NCBI GenBank assembly: GCA_029977205.1 | Contig: JAPOLI010000009.1 | Location: 1-50,664, forward strand | Length of the DNA: 50,664 nt | From: a bacterium | GTDB lineage: Bacteria; Actinomycetota; Thermoleophilia; Miltoncostaeales; Miltoncostaeaceae | Reading direction: 5' to 3' | In this document: in pieces, positions 39,248-48,216 of the stretch | Layout of the letters: each line of letters starts with the position of its first letter | How positions within the stretch are numbered: the stretch's first letter is position 1 | Position numbers and translations under genes: made by a program | The notes under the pieces: generated by a model | Databases searched by the model: none | What the model was told of the DNA's origin: nothing | What the model saw: only the letters and a program-made list of their open reading frames with translations

Positions 39248-40970
39248 ATTCCTCCGGCCCTACAGGTGGTCGGTCGTCGTCACGGGATTCTCGGCCCTGG
39301 CGCTGATGGCCTGCACGATCACCCTGCCATACCTCACGCGGCGGGTGATCGACGACGTCCTGAACGGCCAGCAGGAGGACGCCCTCCTCCCCCTCGTGAT
39401 CATCGTGATCGTCGTCGGAGTCATCCGGGCGCTGTTCGCGGTCATCCGGCGCATCCTGGCCGGGCACGTCAGCCTCGGCGTGGAGTTCGACCTGCGCGAC
39501 AGGGTGTTCGCCCACCTGCAGCAGTTGTCGTTCGGCTACTTCGACCGCATGCCCGTGGGGCAACTCATGTCCCGCGCCACGAGCGACCTGCAGACCGTGC
39601 GGTTCTTCCTCGGCTACGGGCTGATCTTCCTCTTCATGCATGCCTTCACGCTGGTGTTCGTGACGGTGGTGCTGCTGCTCATCAACGTGCCCCTCACCCT
39701 TCTCGCGCTCCTCATGGGGCCGGCGCTCGTGCTCGTTGCCGCGCGGGCGAGCAGGCGATCGCACCCGGTGCTGGTCGACGTCCAGCAGAAGGTGGCGGAC
39801 GTGACCCAGGTGGCCGAGGAGAGCCTTGCGGGAATCCGCGTGGTGAAGGCGTTCGGCCAGGAGACCGCGCAGGGCGAGCGGTTCGGCCTGCGCGCCCAGG
39901 ATGCCTTCTCGCGAAGCATGGACGCCGCGCGCCTTCAGAGCTTCTACCAGTCGCTGATGGGGTTTCTGCCGGTACTCGGGGTGGCGGTGGTGATCGCCGT
40001 CGGCGGCGTCATGACCATCAACGGCGTGCTGACGCTCGGCGAGTTCGTGCAGTTCTACCTGTACCTGGCGATCCTCACGTGGCCGTTCCGGTCGATCGGA
40101 ATGCTGATCGCCAGCGCACAGCGCGCGGCGGCGAGCGGCCAGCGCGTGTTCGAGATCCTGGATACCGAGCCGCAGGTCCCCGAGCCCGCGCAGCCGGTGC
40201 CCCTGCCGGCGGGCGGGGGACACGTGAGGCTCGAGGGCGTCACCTTCGGGTACGACCCGGAGCAGCCCGTGCTGCGCGACCTTGACCTCGACATCCCGGC
40301 AGGGCGCACGGTGGCCATCATCGGCCCCACCGGGTCGGGCAAGAGCACGATCACCCAGTTGATCCCACGCTTCTACGACCCGCAGGACGGGAGCGTGCAC
40401 GTGGACGGCGTGGATGTCCGCGAGGTGCCGCTGGACGCGATCCGGCGCGCGGTCGGAATGGTGACGCAGGACCCCTTCCTCTTCTCCGACACCGTGCGCG
40501 CCAACATCGCCTTCGGGCGCCCTGAGGCAACCGACGAGGAGATCGAGCAGGCGGCGCGCATGGCCCAGGCCGACTCCTTCATCCGCGCCCTGCCGGAGGG
40601 GTACGACACGGTCGTGGGCGAGCGCGGGTTCACCCTCTCAGGCGGACAGCGGCAGCGCGTGGCCATCGCCCGGGCGATACTGGTGGATCCGCGCATCCTC
40701 GTGCTCGACGAGGCCACCGCGTCGGTGGACGCATCCACCGAGCGGGAGATCTCGCGCGCGCTCGCGAGCGTCATGGAGGGGCGCACGACGATCATCATCG
40801 CTCACCGGCTGTCCACGATCAGCCTGGCCGACGAGATCGTGCTCATCGACGATGGGCGCGTGGCCGCCCGGGGCACGCACGACGCCCTGTACGCCGACAG
40901 CCCGCTCTACCGCGAGATCCACGACCAGGGGCTCGCCCGGCCCGATGAACTCGTGGCGAGGGACGCCTGA
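39210..40970 (+). CDS. ABC exporter subunit 1 (TMD-NBD), 5' end disturbed
   Basis: About 587 residues: six transmembrane helices (roughly 15-310) and a full nucleotide-binding domain with Walker A GPTGSGKST, Q-loop VTQDPFLFSDT, signature LSGGQRQRVAIARAI, Walker B ILVLDEATASVD and H-loop IAHRLST. The fold begins PPLRTLLRLLTFLRPYRW at 39216, but this frame has no normal start codon nearby. ATG 39209-39211 is one base out of frame: removing one G of GGG (39211-39213) would give ATG GAT CCG and join it to the protein. The stop overlaps the second subunit by one base, so the two should form a heterodimeric exporter. A TACAGT box lies at 39172-39177. Confidence 0.85.
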   Translation, partial: WDPPLRTLLRLLTFLRPYRWSVVVTGFSALALMACTITLPYLTRRVIDDVLNGQQEDALLPLVIIVIVVGVIRALFAVIRRILAGHVSLGVEFDLRDRVFAHLQQLSFGYFDRMPVGQLMSRATSDLQTVRFFLGYGLIFLFMHAFTLVFVTVVLLLINVPLTLLALLMGPALVLVAARASRRSHPVLVDVQQKVADVTQVAEESLAGIRVVKAFGQETAQGERFGLRAQDAFSRSMDAARLQSFYQSLMGFLPVLGVAVVIAVGGVMTINGVLTLGEFVQFYLYLAILTWPFRSIGMLIASAQRAAASGQRVFEILDTEPQVPEPAQPVPLPAGGGHVRLEGVTFGYDPEQPVLRDLDLDIPAGRTVAIIGPTGSGKSTITQLIPRFYDPQDGSVHVDGVDVREVPLDAIRRAVGMVTQDPFLFSDTVRANIAFGRPEATDEEIEQAARMAQADSFIRALPEGYDTVVGERGFTLSGGQRQRVAIARAILVDPRILVLDEATASVDASTEREISRALASVMEGRTTIIIAHRLSTISLADEIVLIDDGRVAARGTHDALYADSPLYREIHDQGLARPDELVARDA

Positions 40971-42784
40971 TGGGCACGCGTCCCGTTGGCCACGGACACG
41001 CCGGGGGCACGCTCGGCCCCCTGACCGAGGAGGACGAGGAGCGCATCGTCCGCCGACCGCGCCGCAACCTGCGCCGGCTTCTCCCCTACTTCCGGCCGTA
41101 CCGATCCCGGGTGCTGCTGACCATCGTCCTGATGCTGCTCGTGACCGGCGCCACCCTCGCAGGGCCGGCGCTCGCACAGGTGGCGATTGACGACGGCATC
41201 GACGCCGGCAGCGTGACGGCGCTGATCGTGATCGTGTCGGCATTCGTCGTGATCGGCCTCATCGGCTGGGCCGCGCAGTACTGGCAGTCGTATCTCTCAT
41301 CGTGGGTTGGCGAGCGCGTGCTGCTCGACCTGCGACGGCAGGTGTTCCGCCACATGATGCGTCTCGAGCTCGGGCACCATGAGCGCACTCCGACGGGTCG
41401 CAGCGTGAGCCGGCTCACCGCGGACATCGAGGCGGTGAACCAGCTGGTGGTCGAGGGGGCGACGTCGCTCGTCATCAACGGGCTCACGCTCATCGGCGTG
41501 GTGTTCATCCTCCTCGCCTACGACTGGCGGCTGGCCCTGGCCGCCTTCGTGATCTTCCCGTTCCTCGCCGTCGGCACATGGTGGTTCCGGAGCCGTGCGA
41601 CCCGGGCCTACCGGGCCACGCGCGAGCGCGTGGCCGTGGTGCTCTCGGTGCTGCAGGAGAACCTCTCCGGCATCCGCGTCGTCCAGGCCCACGGCCGCCA
41701 GGAGGAAGCCCGTCGCCGCTTTCGGGACGCCAATCGGGAGTACCGCAGGGCCAACATGCGCACGGTCACGATCAGCGGTGCCTACTTCCCCGGAGTGGAG
41801 CTGCTGGCTGCGCTCGGAACAGCGCTCATCCTCTGGTTCGGCGGCACGCTGGTCCTCAACGAGGCACTGACCGTCGGCGTGATGGTGGCGTTCATCGGAT
41901 ACCTGTCGTCGTTCTTCGACCCCATCCAGCAGCTCTCGCAGCTCTACAACACCTTCCAGGCGGCCATGGCCGCACTGGAGAAGATCTTCGGGGTGCTCGA
42001 GACGGACCCACGCATCAGCGACGCCGCAGGGGCCCGCGACCTTCCCGAGGTGGCCGGACGCATCGACCTCGATCATGTGTCGTTCGGCTACGGACGCGAA
42101 TACGTGATCCGCGACGTCGACCTGCACGTCGCTCCCGGCACCACCGTGGCACTGGTCGGGCCGACGGGCGCGGGGAAGTCCACCCTCGCCAAGCTGATCG
42201 CCCGCCTCTACGACCCCGACGAGGGCGCCGTGCGCATCGATGGGATCGACCTCCGCGATGTCCGGGAGGAGTCCCTGCGCGCTGCGATGGGGATCGTGCC
42301 GCAGGAGGGACATCTCTTCAGCGGGACGATCGCCGAGAACGTGCGATTCGCCCACCCGCTCGCGACCGATGACGACGTGCGGCGGGCACTCGATGCGGTG
42401 GGCGCGCTCGAGTTCGTCGAGGGCCTGCCTGAGGGGATCGACACCGACGTCCAGGAACGAGGGGCACGGCTGTCGGCGGGCCAGCGCCAGCTCATCTGCT
42501 TCGCGCGCGCGCTGGTGCCCGACCCGCGGCTCGTGATCCTCGACGAGGCGACCTCCTCCATCGACGTCGGCACGGAGAAGCGCATCGAAGACGCGCTCGA
42601 CCGTCTCCTCACCGGTCGTACCGCCGTCGTCATCGCGCATCGCCTCTCCACGATCCGCCGCGCGGATCTCATCGTGGTCGTCGAGGACGGCCGCATCGCG
42701 GAACAGGGCACCCACGCCGAACTCATGCAGATGCGCGGCCGCTACGCGGGCCTCTACTCGGATTGGGAGCACGCCGCGGAGTAG
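40970..42784 (+). CDS. ABC exporter subunit 2 (TMD-NBD)
   Basis: A 604-residue partner: a hydrophilic 45-residue N-terminus (GTRPVGHGHAGGTLGPLTEE), six transmembrane helices (about 50-330), then the nucleotide-binding domain with Walker A GPTGAGKST, Q-loop VPQEGHLFSGT, signature LSAGQRQLICFARAL, Walker B LVILDEATSSID and H-loop IAHRLST. The catalytic Glu is present in both subunits, unlike exporters with one degenerate site. Its ATG is fused to the stop of subunit 1 (TGATG). Lipid or drug export of the BmrCD/TmrAB type is the likely class; substrate unknown. Confidence 0.88.
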   Translation: MGTRPVGHGHAGGTLGPLTEEDEERIVRRPRRNLRRLLPYFRPYRSRVLLTIVLMLLVTGATLAGPALAQVAIDDGIDAGSVTALIVIVSAFVVIGLIGWAAQYWQSYLSSWVGERVLLDLRRQVFRHMMRLELGHHERTPTGRSVSRLTADIEAVNQLVVEGATSLVINGLTLIGVVFILLAYDWRLALAAFVIFPFLAVGTWWFRSRATRAYRATRERVAVVLSVLQENLSGIRVVQAHGRQEEARRRFRDANREYRRANMRTVTISGAYFPGVELLAALGTALILWFGGTLVLNEALTVGVMVAFIGYLSSFFDPIQQLSQLYNTFQAAMAALEKIFGVLETDPRISDAAGARDLPEVAGRIDLDHVSFGYGREYVIRDVDLHVAPGTTVALVGPTGAGKSTLAKLIARLYDPDEGAVRIDGIDLRDVREESLRAAMGIVPQEGHLFSGTIAENVRFAHPLATDDDVRRALDAVGALEFVEGLPEGIDTDVQERGARLSAGQRQLICFARALVPDPRLVILDEATSSIDVGTEKRIEDALDRLLTGRTAVVIAHRLSTIRRADLIVVVEDGRIAEQGTHAELMQMRGRYAGLYSDWEHAAE

Positions 42785-42821
42785 GTTGTCCGGGCACTCA
42801 TCGTCGCCCGGAGGTCACCCG

Positions 42822-44468
42822 ATGCCCGACACACAGCCGCTCCTCTCGGTCGGGGCCTACCTGATCGATGCCCTGTCCAGCAAAGGCGTGGACCACATCT
42901 TCGGTGTGCCCGGCGACTTCATCCTCGGCCTGCACGTCATCGGCGATGAGCGGGGCACCCGGATGGTGAACTGCACCCGCGAGGAGGCTGCCACGTACGC
43001 CGCCGACGGCTACGCGCGGGAGAAGGGCCTCGGCGCCGTCGCCGTGACCTATGGGGTGGGCATCCTCGCCACCATGGCCGCGCTCGGCAGCGCGAACGCC
43101 GAGCGCGTGCCGGTGGTGGTAATCGGCGGTGCCCCGGGCATGGCCGAGCGCGACGGCCGGCGCATCCACCACATGCCCTCCGCCGATATGAACTCGCCGT
43201 TCCGGATGATGGAGGAGATCGCGGCCCACGCAGTGCTCCTGGACAACGTGGACGAGGCCTACGACCAAATCGACTGGCTGCTGCTGCAGGTGCAGGAGGA
43301 CATGCAGCCCGGCTACATCGAACTGCCACGGGACCTGATCGGCGCAGTACCCACGGCGCCCCGCCCGATACCGCGACCGGCCGATGCGTTCGCCCAGATC
43401 TCACGGGTAAGCGCCGCGGCTGACGACGTCATCGCCCGGATCAACGCGGCATCGCGGCCCCTCATGTGGCTCGGCCAGGGGGCAAATCGCCTGCAGTTCG
43501 GCGAGCGCGCCCTCGCGTTCGCCGAGGCGACCGGCATCCCGATCGTCGAGTCGGTCATGGGCAAGGGTGCCGTGGACGAGACGCACCCGCTCGTCCTGGG
43601 CGTGTATGTCGGCGCCGGGTCAACCCCACAGATGCGGGAGTACGTGGAATCCGTCGACCTGGTGATCGAGGTCGGCGTGAGCATCAACGACATCACGACG
43701 GGCGCGTTCACCTCCGACATCCCGCCGGAGCACCGGATCCACGTCAGCAGGGAGGGCACCCGCGTCGAACACCGCTTCTACGAGGGGGTCGGCCTCGCCG
43801 CACTCGCGCATGCCCTCGAGCAGCGCATCGGTGAGATCGTGCCAAACGAGGTCCCGGCGGCGTTGCCGCAGGCCTGGGCCGCCGAGGTGACGGATGCCGA
43901 CCGCATCACCACCGATGTACTGGCCGACCGCCTGCAGCGGTTCGTGCAGAAGTCGGACATCGTGGTATCCGACGTCGGCGTGGGCGCGCATCTGTCGATG
44001 GACGCGCGCCTGAACCGGAGCGGCCAGTTCCACATCGCGCGCCTCTACGTCGGGATGGGCTTCGCCGTTCCCGCGGCCTACGGCGCCGCGCTCGCGCGTG
44101 GCACGGGCCGACCGATCGTGCTGGTGGGCGACGGGTCGTTCCAGATGACCGGATTCGACCTGTCCACAGCGATCCGCGAGGGCATCGCCCCGATCGTCCT
44201 GGTCCTCGACAACCATGGCTACGGGGCGGAGCGCAGCATCCATGATGGCGACTTCAACGACATCGCCCAGTGGGACTACGCCGCGGTGGGCGCGGTAGTG
44301 GGCGCCGTCGGGATGACGGTGCAGACGCCCGGGCAGCTGGATGAGGCCCTCGCGCAGGCCCGCGCGGACCGCGACACCGCGTACATCATTGAGGTCGACC
44401 TCGACAAGCATGACGTGCCACGCGGGCTCAAGGCGCTGGGTGAGGGGCTCGCAGACCTGATGGGCTGA
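42822..44468 (+). CDS. TPP-dependent 2-keto acid decarboxylase (PDC/IPDC type)
   Basis: A 548-residue enzyme from ATG 42822 with GGAGG at 42810-42814. The three ThDP-family domains are complete. Residues needed by pyruvate decarboxylase are kept: the Asp of VPGDF (D32), the cofactor Glu in CTREEAA (54/55), the His pair in RRIHHMP (116-117), the GDGSFQM motif with its D-N-H-G-Y partner, and the Glu of GYGAERSIHDG that corresponds to E473 of Zymomonas PDC. It should convert pyruvate, indolepyruvate or a branched keto acid to the aldehyde plus CO2. No dehydrogenase is adjacent. Acetolactate synthase is unlikely because of the HH pair. Confidence 0.85.
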   Translation: MPDTQPLLSVGAYLIDALSSKGVDHIFGVPGDFILGLHVIGDERGTRMVNCTREEAATYAADGYAREKGLGAVAVTYGVGILATMAALGSANAERVPVVVIGGAPGMAERDGRRIHHMPSADMNSPFRMMEEIAAHAVLLDNVDEAYDQIDWLLLQVQEDMQPGYIELPRDLIGAVPTAPRPIPRPADAFAQISRVSAAADDVIARINAASRPLMWLGQGANRLQFGERALAFAEATGIPIVESVMGKGAVDETHPLVLGVYVGAGSTPQMREYVESVDLVIEVGVSINDITTGAFTSDIPPEHRIHVSREGTRVEHRFYEGVGLAALAHALEQRIGEIVPNEVPAALPQAWAAEVTDADRITTDVLADRLQRFVQKSDIVVSDVGVGAHLSMDARLNRSGQFHIARLYVGMGFAVPAAYGAALARGTGRPIVLVGDGSFQMTGFDLSTAIREGIAPIVLVLDNHGYGAERSIHDGDFNDIAQWDYAAVGAVVGAVGMTVQTPGQLDEALAQARADRDTAYIIEVDLDKHDVPRGLKALGEGLADLMG

Positions 44469-44504
44469 CGGCCCTTTGCTACCTTCCCGGCGGCCGTGAG
44501 GCGA

Positions 44505-44576
44505 TGGGGGATCGTCTAGCTGGTAGGACACTGGGTTCTGGTCCCAGGAGCGGGGGTTCGAGTCCTCCTCCCCCAG
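44505..44576 (+). tRNA. tRNA-Gln (anticodon CUG)
   Basis: The acceptor arms TGGGGGA and TCCCCCA pair, with discriminator G at 44576. The D-arm begins TCGTCTAG, the anticodon loop TTCTGGT carries CTG, and the T-loop is TTCGAGT. The 3' CCA is not encoded. It follows the decarboxylase gene by 36 bases; a TACCTT box upstream (44480-44485) may be its promoter. Confidence 0.93.
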
Positions 44577-44651
44577 TCACTTCACGACCGGCGGCGCATT
44601 CGCAATAATGGCCGCCAGCAGTGCACATGCAGTACCTCGCAGGGCCCGCGT

Positions 44652-44724
44652 GGCGCATTCGTCTAGGGGCCTAGGACGCCGCCCTCTCACGGCGGTAACA
44701 CGGGTTCAAATCCCGTATGCGCTA
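44652..44724 (+). tRNA. tRNA-Glu (anticodon CUC)
   Basis: The acceptor arms GGCGCAT and ATGCGCT pair (one G-T), with discriminator A. The anticodon loop in CCCTCTCACGG carries CTC, and the T-arm is CGGGTTCAAATCCCG. CCA is not encoded. It lies 75 bases after tRNA-Gln, so the two may be one transcript. Both belong to isoacceptor families modified by MnmA in UUG/UUC form, although these have C34 and are not substrates. Confidence 0.94.
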
Positions 44725-44799
44725 CCTCAGGCGACGGGTCCGCTTCCTCCGGGGGCGGGCCCGTCGTCGCCTTCCCGACCGGCCTGACTCCCTGACCCC

Positions 44800-46047
44800 A
44801 TGAACGCCCGCGCGCTGCTGCGCAACCCCGACGTCGCGCGCCTCCTGGCATCGCAGCTGCTGAGCACGCTGGTGTTCGGCGTGGTGGCTGCGGCGCTGGG
44901 ATGGCAGGCCTACGAGCGCACGGGTAGCCCGCTCACCCTCGGCCTCATCGGGCTCGCGGAGTTCCTGCCGGCACTCATCTTCGCCCTGCCGGCCGGCCAG
45001 ATGGCCGACCGGCTCGACCGTCGCCTCGTGACCGCCCTCGGCATGGGCATCGTGGTGCTGATGGCCATCGGCCTCACCATCGACGCCGCAGCCGGTGACA
45101 CGTCGGCCGTGCCCCTGTACTTCCTGGCGGCCGGCCTCGGGGCGGGGCGGTCATTCGCAAGCGCGGCGTTCTCGCCCATGCTCGCGGCGTCCGTGAGCGC
45201 GGGGGACCTGCCCCGCACCATGGCGCTGTCGTCATCCACATGGCAGGGCGCGCTCATCGTGGGCCCCTTCCTCGGGGGCCTCCTGCAGGCCTGGGGCAAT
45301 ATGCCGCCGTACGTGTTCGCCGCGGCACTCGACGTGGTGGCCGTGCTGCTGGTGCTGGGGGTGTCTCGTCGTGTGGGCACCGAGCACCGGGCGTCAGTGA
45401 CCGGGCCACCCACGATGCGCGACGCCACGGCGGGCCTGCGCCTGATCCGCCACACGCCGGCGCTGCTCGGGGCCATCAGCCTCGACCTGGTGGCCGTCCT
45501 GTTCGGGGGCGCAACGGCCCTCCTGCCCATCATCGCCAGCGACATCCTGGGCGTGGGTGCTGTGGGCTACGGCGTGCTGCGGGCGGCCCCGGGCATCGGG
45601 GCGGTGGCCGTGGGGCTGGTCCTGGCCGCGCGCCCGGTGCGGCGACACGTGGGTCCCGTGCTACTGGCCTCGGTGGCGGGTTTCGGCGTATTCACCATCC
45701 TGCTCGGGCTGTCGACCGCCTACTGGCTCACGTTCGTGGCCCTGCTGCTGCTCGCAGGGAGCGACATGGTGAGCGTGTACATCCGCTCCACGCTCGCCCC
45801 GCTGCTCACGCCCGCCCACCTGCGCGGCCGGGTGGTCGCGGTGGAGCGCGTGTTCGTGGGCGCATCCAACGAGCTGGGCGCCTTCGAGAGCGGGGTGCTG
45901 GCGCAGTTCATCGGAACCGTCGGCGCCATCGTCGTGGGCGGAGCGCTGTCAATCGCCGCAGCGGGCCTCTGGGCCGTGTTCTTCCCGGGCCTGCGAAACA
46001 TCAACCGATTCGAGGACATCGCGCCGGGCACCGATCCGGACGCCTGA
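44800..46047 (+). CDS. MFS transporter (enterobactin exporter/DHA3-like)
   Basis: A 415-residue membrane protein with about twelve hydrophobic helices. The motif A-like loop between helices 2 and 3 is GQMADRLDRRLV. LLASQLLSTLVFGVVAAALG opens helix 1. The central cytoplasmic loop is short (SRRVGTEHRASVTG), and the end resembles ENTS/MFS_3 family exporters. It probably extrudes a small hydrophobic compound or siderophore by proton antiport; substrate unknown. It follows the tRNA-Glu gene and has no clear ribosome site before ATG 44800. Confidence 0.85.
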   Translation: MNARALLRNPDVARLLASQLLSTLVFGVVAAALGWQAYERTGSPLTLGLIGLAEFLPALIFALPAGQMADRLDRRLVTALGMGIVVLMAIGLTIDAAAGDTSAVPLYFLAAGLGAGRSFASAAFSPMLAASVSAGDLPRTMALSSSTWQGALIVGPFLGGLLQAWGNMPPYVFAAALDVVAVLLVLGVSRRVGTEHRASVTGPPTMRDATAGLRLIRHTPALLGAISLDLVAVLFGGATALLPIIASDILGVGAVGYGVLRAAPGIGAVAVGLVLAARPVRRHVGPVLLASVAGFGVFTILLGLSTAYWLTFVALLLLAGSDMVSVYIRSTLAPLLTPAHLRGRVVAVERVFVGASNELGAFESGVLAQFIGTVGAIVVGGALSIAAAGLWAVFFPGLRNINRFEDIAPGTDPDA

Positions 46048-46078
46048 GGGCGTGGCCCAGGCGTGGCGTGCCCGGCGA

Positions 46079-46891
46079 TCAGTTGCCCGGGGCTGCCCGT
46101 GCCGTGCCAGTGCCCTCAGCGAGAGCCTGTCGGATGAGCCCAGCGGTTTCGGCCGGGCGCTCCATCAGGTAGAAGTGGCCGCCGAGATCGACCGGGACGA
46201 TCCCGAATCGGTGGCCGTAGGCCGTCTCCACCTCAGGCGCCAGAAGCGGGCGGGCGGCGAACACGGTGATGTCAACGCCCAGGGCATCCGCCCGCGTGAG
46301 CGCGGTGTCCATGTCCCACTCGAGCAGCGCACCGAGCATGCGCACGCCGGCCTCGGGGTCCATCTCGGCCATCCGCCCCGCGATCCGCTCGGTGAGCGCC
46401 GGGTCGGTATCCGGCCCGCACGCCCTCCGGCAGAGGGCGTGCACCGCGGCGGGAAAGTCAACGCGGTACGGCTGGAGCAGGGCATCCTGCCGATCGGCTG
46501 ACTGCTTCGGGTACATGTGCATGAAGGTGAGCCCGTCGAGCCCGATCACGCGATGCCCCTCGCCTGCCAGCACGGCCTCGAGGGCGACGGCCGCGCCCAT
46601 CGAGTGGCCGACCAGGGGCGCCCCGCGCATGCCCTCATCCGCCACGATGGCCTCCACCAGCGCACCGAGGTCGTCCAGGGTCCACGCGAGTGCCGTCGCG
46701 GTTGAGTCCCCGTGCCAGGGCAGGTCAATGGTGATCACGCGGTGGTCGCGCCGCAGGTCAGCGGCCACACCGGCGAAGTCCGCCCGTCGGCAGGCCCACC
46801 CATGGATCAGGACGACCGGTGGCCCATCGCCTCCGATGTCGTAGGCCACGCGAGCGCCCGGCAGCTCGCGGGTGCGGGTTTCGCAGGTCAC
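46079..46891 (-). CDS. Alpha/beta hydrolase
   Basis: A 270-residue hydrolase from GTG 46891. The oxyanion motif is VVLIHGWACRRADF, the nucleophile elbow GHSMGA places the Ser at 97, a likely acid lies in the I-T-V-F-A-A-R strand region, and the His is in LGGHFYLMERP near the end. The cap segment (about 125-200) is helical with two Cys (LCRRACG). It is a general esterase, lactonase or C-C hydrolase-like enzyme; the substrate cannot be inferred. The frame extends to 47020, but the added residues are Pro/Arg-rich and unlike the family. Confidence 0.8.
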   Translation of the reverse strand: MTCETRTRELPGARVAYDIGGDGPPVVLIHGWACRRADFAGVAADLRRDHRVITIDLPWHGDSTATALAWTLDDLGALVEAIVADEGMRGAPLVGHSMGAAVALEAVLAGEGHRVIGLDGLTFMHMYPKQSADRQDALLQPYRVDFPAAVHALCRRACGPDTDPALTERIAGRMAEMDPEAGVRMLGALLEWDMDTALTRADALGVDITVFAARPLLAPEVETAYGHRFGIVPVDLGGHFYLMERPAETAGLIRQALAEGTGTARAAPGN

Positions 46892-47045
46892 GTCGGGATC
46901 GCTCCTCCACGGGTCCTCCCCACTCCACCACGCGGGTGGAGCTCCGGGCGGAGCGAATGGGGCGCGGGCGTGGCAGCGTCTCGAGGGGTCAATCGGCGCA
47001 GGCGTCCTTCGCGGGATCACGACTCGGACTCACCCTAACACGGGG

Positions 47046-47075
47046 TTGCCGGGCCCCCGCGGCGGCGGCTAGCGT
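47046..47075 (+). promoter_or_regulatory. Promoter of the phosphofructokinase gene
   Basis: -35 TTGCCG (47046-47051) and -10 TAGCGT (47070-47075) are 18 bases apart. ATG 47082 follows six bases after the -10, so the mRNA would start at or next to the start codon. Confidence 0.55.
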
Positions 47076-47081
47076 GACGTC

Positions 47082-48110
47082 ATGCGCGTCGGGATCCTGA
47101 CTGGAGGGGGCGACTGCCCCGGACTCAACGCCGTCATCCGGGCCGTGGTCAAGGTCGGGTCGCGCCGGTTCGGGCACGAGCACGTGGGCATCCTGCGCGG
47201 CTGGAAGGGACTCATCGAGGCGGATGCCGAGCCGCTGACCCCCACGGACGTGAGCGGCATCCTCGGACGCGGCGGCACGATCCTCAAGAGCTCGCGCACG
47301 AACCCGTTCCGCGACGACGACGCCACCCAGGCCGCACTCGACGGCTTTGCCCGCCTTGGCATCGACGCACTGGTGGCGATCGGCGGTGAGGACACGCTGG
47401 GTGCGGCGAACCGCTTGCACGCAGAGCATGGGGTCCCGGTGGTGGGCGTGCCGAAGACCATCGACAACGACCTGTCCGGCACCGACGTGACGTTCGGCTT
47501 CGACACGGCCGTGCAGATCGCCACCGAGGCCATCGACCGCCTGCACACCACCGCGGAGAGCCACGATCGCGTGATGGTCGTCGAGGTGATGGGTCGCCAC
47601 GCCGGCTGGATCGCACTCCATTCCGGGATCGCGGGTGGCGCCGACTACATCCTCATTCCCGAGAAGACGCCCGACATCGCCAATCTGCTCCTGGCGATCA
47701 ACACGCGCCACGCCCGGGGCATCGACTACTCGATCGTGGTGGTGAGCGAGGGCGTCGACCTCGGCGCGAACGCCGGCAGGGGTGAGCGTGATGAGTTCGG
47801 TCACTCACGGCTGGCGCAGCAGGGCGTCGGCGACCGCCTGGCGGTGGTCATCCGGGACGCAACCGGGTACGACACACGGGTGACCGTGCTCGGACACACC
47901 CAGCGCGGCGGTTCGCCGACCGCGAGGGATCGCGTCCTCGCCACGCGCTTCGGAACGCGCGCCGCCGAGATGGTGCAGGAGGGCCTCTACGGGCGCATGG
48001 CTGCGCTGCATGGCGACACGGTCACCGACGTGCCACTGGCGGAGGCGGTGGGCACTCTCAAGACCGTTCCCCCGGCCTTCTACGACCTCGCAACGCCCTT
48101 CTTCGGGTAG
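47082..48110 (+). CDS. pfp: 6-phosphofructokinase, probably PPi-dependent
   Basis: A 342-residue PfkA-fold enzyme with GILTGGGDCPGLNAVIRA at the N-terminus, the catalytic TIDND, the MGRHAGWIA loop and HTQRGGSPTARDR. In ATP-dependent enzymes the nucleotide motif is GGDGS and the residue before TIDND is Gly. Here they are GGEDT (101-105, Asp at 104) and PKTIDND (Lys 125). The Asp/Lys pair marks PPi-using enzymes and blocks ATP, as in Amycolatopsis PPi-PFK. It would phosphorylate fructose 6-phosphate reversibly with pyrophosphate. Monocistronic, with its own promoter and a terminator hairpin. Confidence 0.88.
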   Translation: MRVGILTGGGDCPGLNAVIRAVVKVGSRRFGHEHVGILRGWKGLIEADAEPLTPTDVSGILGRGGTILKSSRTNPFRDDDATQAALDGFARLGIDALVAIGGEDTLGAANRLHAEHGVPVVGVPKTIDNDLSGTDVTFGFDTAVQIATEAIDRLHTTAESHDRVMVVEVMGRHAGWIALHSGIAGGADYILIPEKTPDIANLLLAINTRHARGIDYSIVVVSEGVDLGANAGRGERDEFGHSRLAQQGVGDRLAVVIRDATGYDTRVTVLGHTQRGGSPTARDRVLATRFGTRAAEMVQEGLYGRMAALHGDTVTDVPLAEAVGTLKTVPPAFYDLATPFFG

Positions 48111-48112
48111 CG

Positions 48113-48127
48113 CGGCGGCGCCCGCCG
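48113..48127 (+). terminator. Hairpin after the phosphofructokinase gene
   Basis: CGGCGG pairs with CCGCCG around a CGC loop, two bases after the TAG stop. It is short and without a U-tract. Confidence 0.4.
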
Positions 48128-48176
48128 GGCGACCGGTCGATGGCGCCGTTGCGGCGACCGGGCGTGACGCACCGGC

Positions 48177-48207
48177 TTGATTTCGTCACGAGGGCCGATG
48201 CTATGGT
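48177..48207 (+). promoter_or_regulatory. Promoter of the topoisomerase gene
   Basis: -35 TTGATT (48177-48182) and -10 TATGGT (48202-48207) are 19 bases apart. The start GTG 48217 lies nine bases after the -10, again leaving little or no leader. Confidence 0.5.
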
Positions 48208-48216
48208 GCCCGCCCC

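Noticed and set aside
37247..40285. A 1012-codon plus-strand open frame opposite hisS and the formiminotransferase gene
   Set aside because: It is antisense to clear genes and then runs out of frame through the ABC exporter; composition is His/Arg/Pro-rich as expected for a shadow frame in GC-rich DNA.
40970..42784. Degenerate catalytic site in one exporter subunit
   Set aside because: Both subunits keep the Walker B Glu and the H-loop His, so asymmetry of the TM287/288 kind is not supported.
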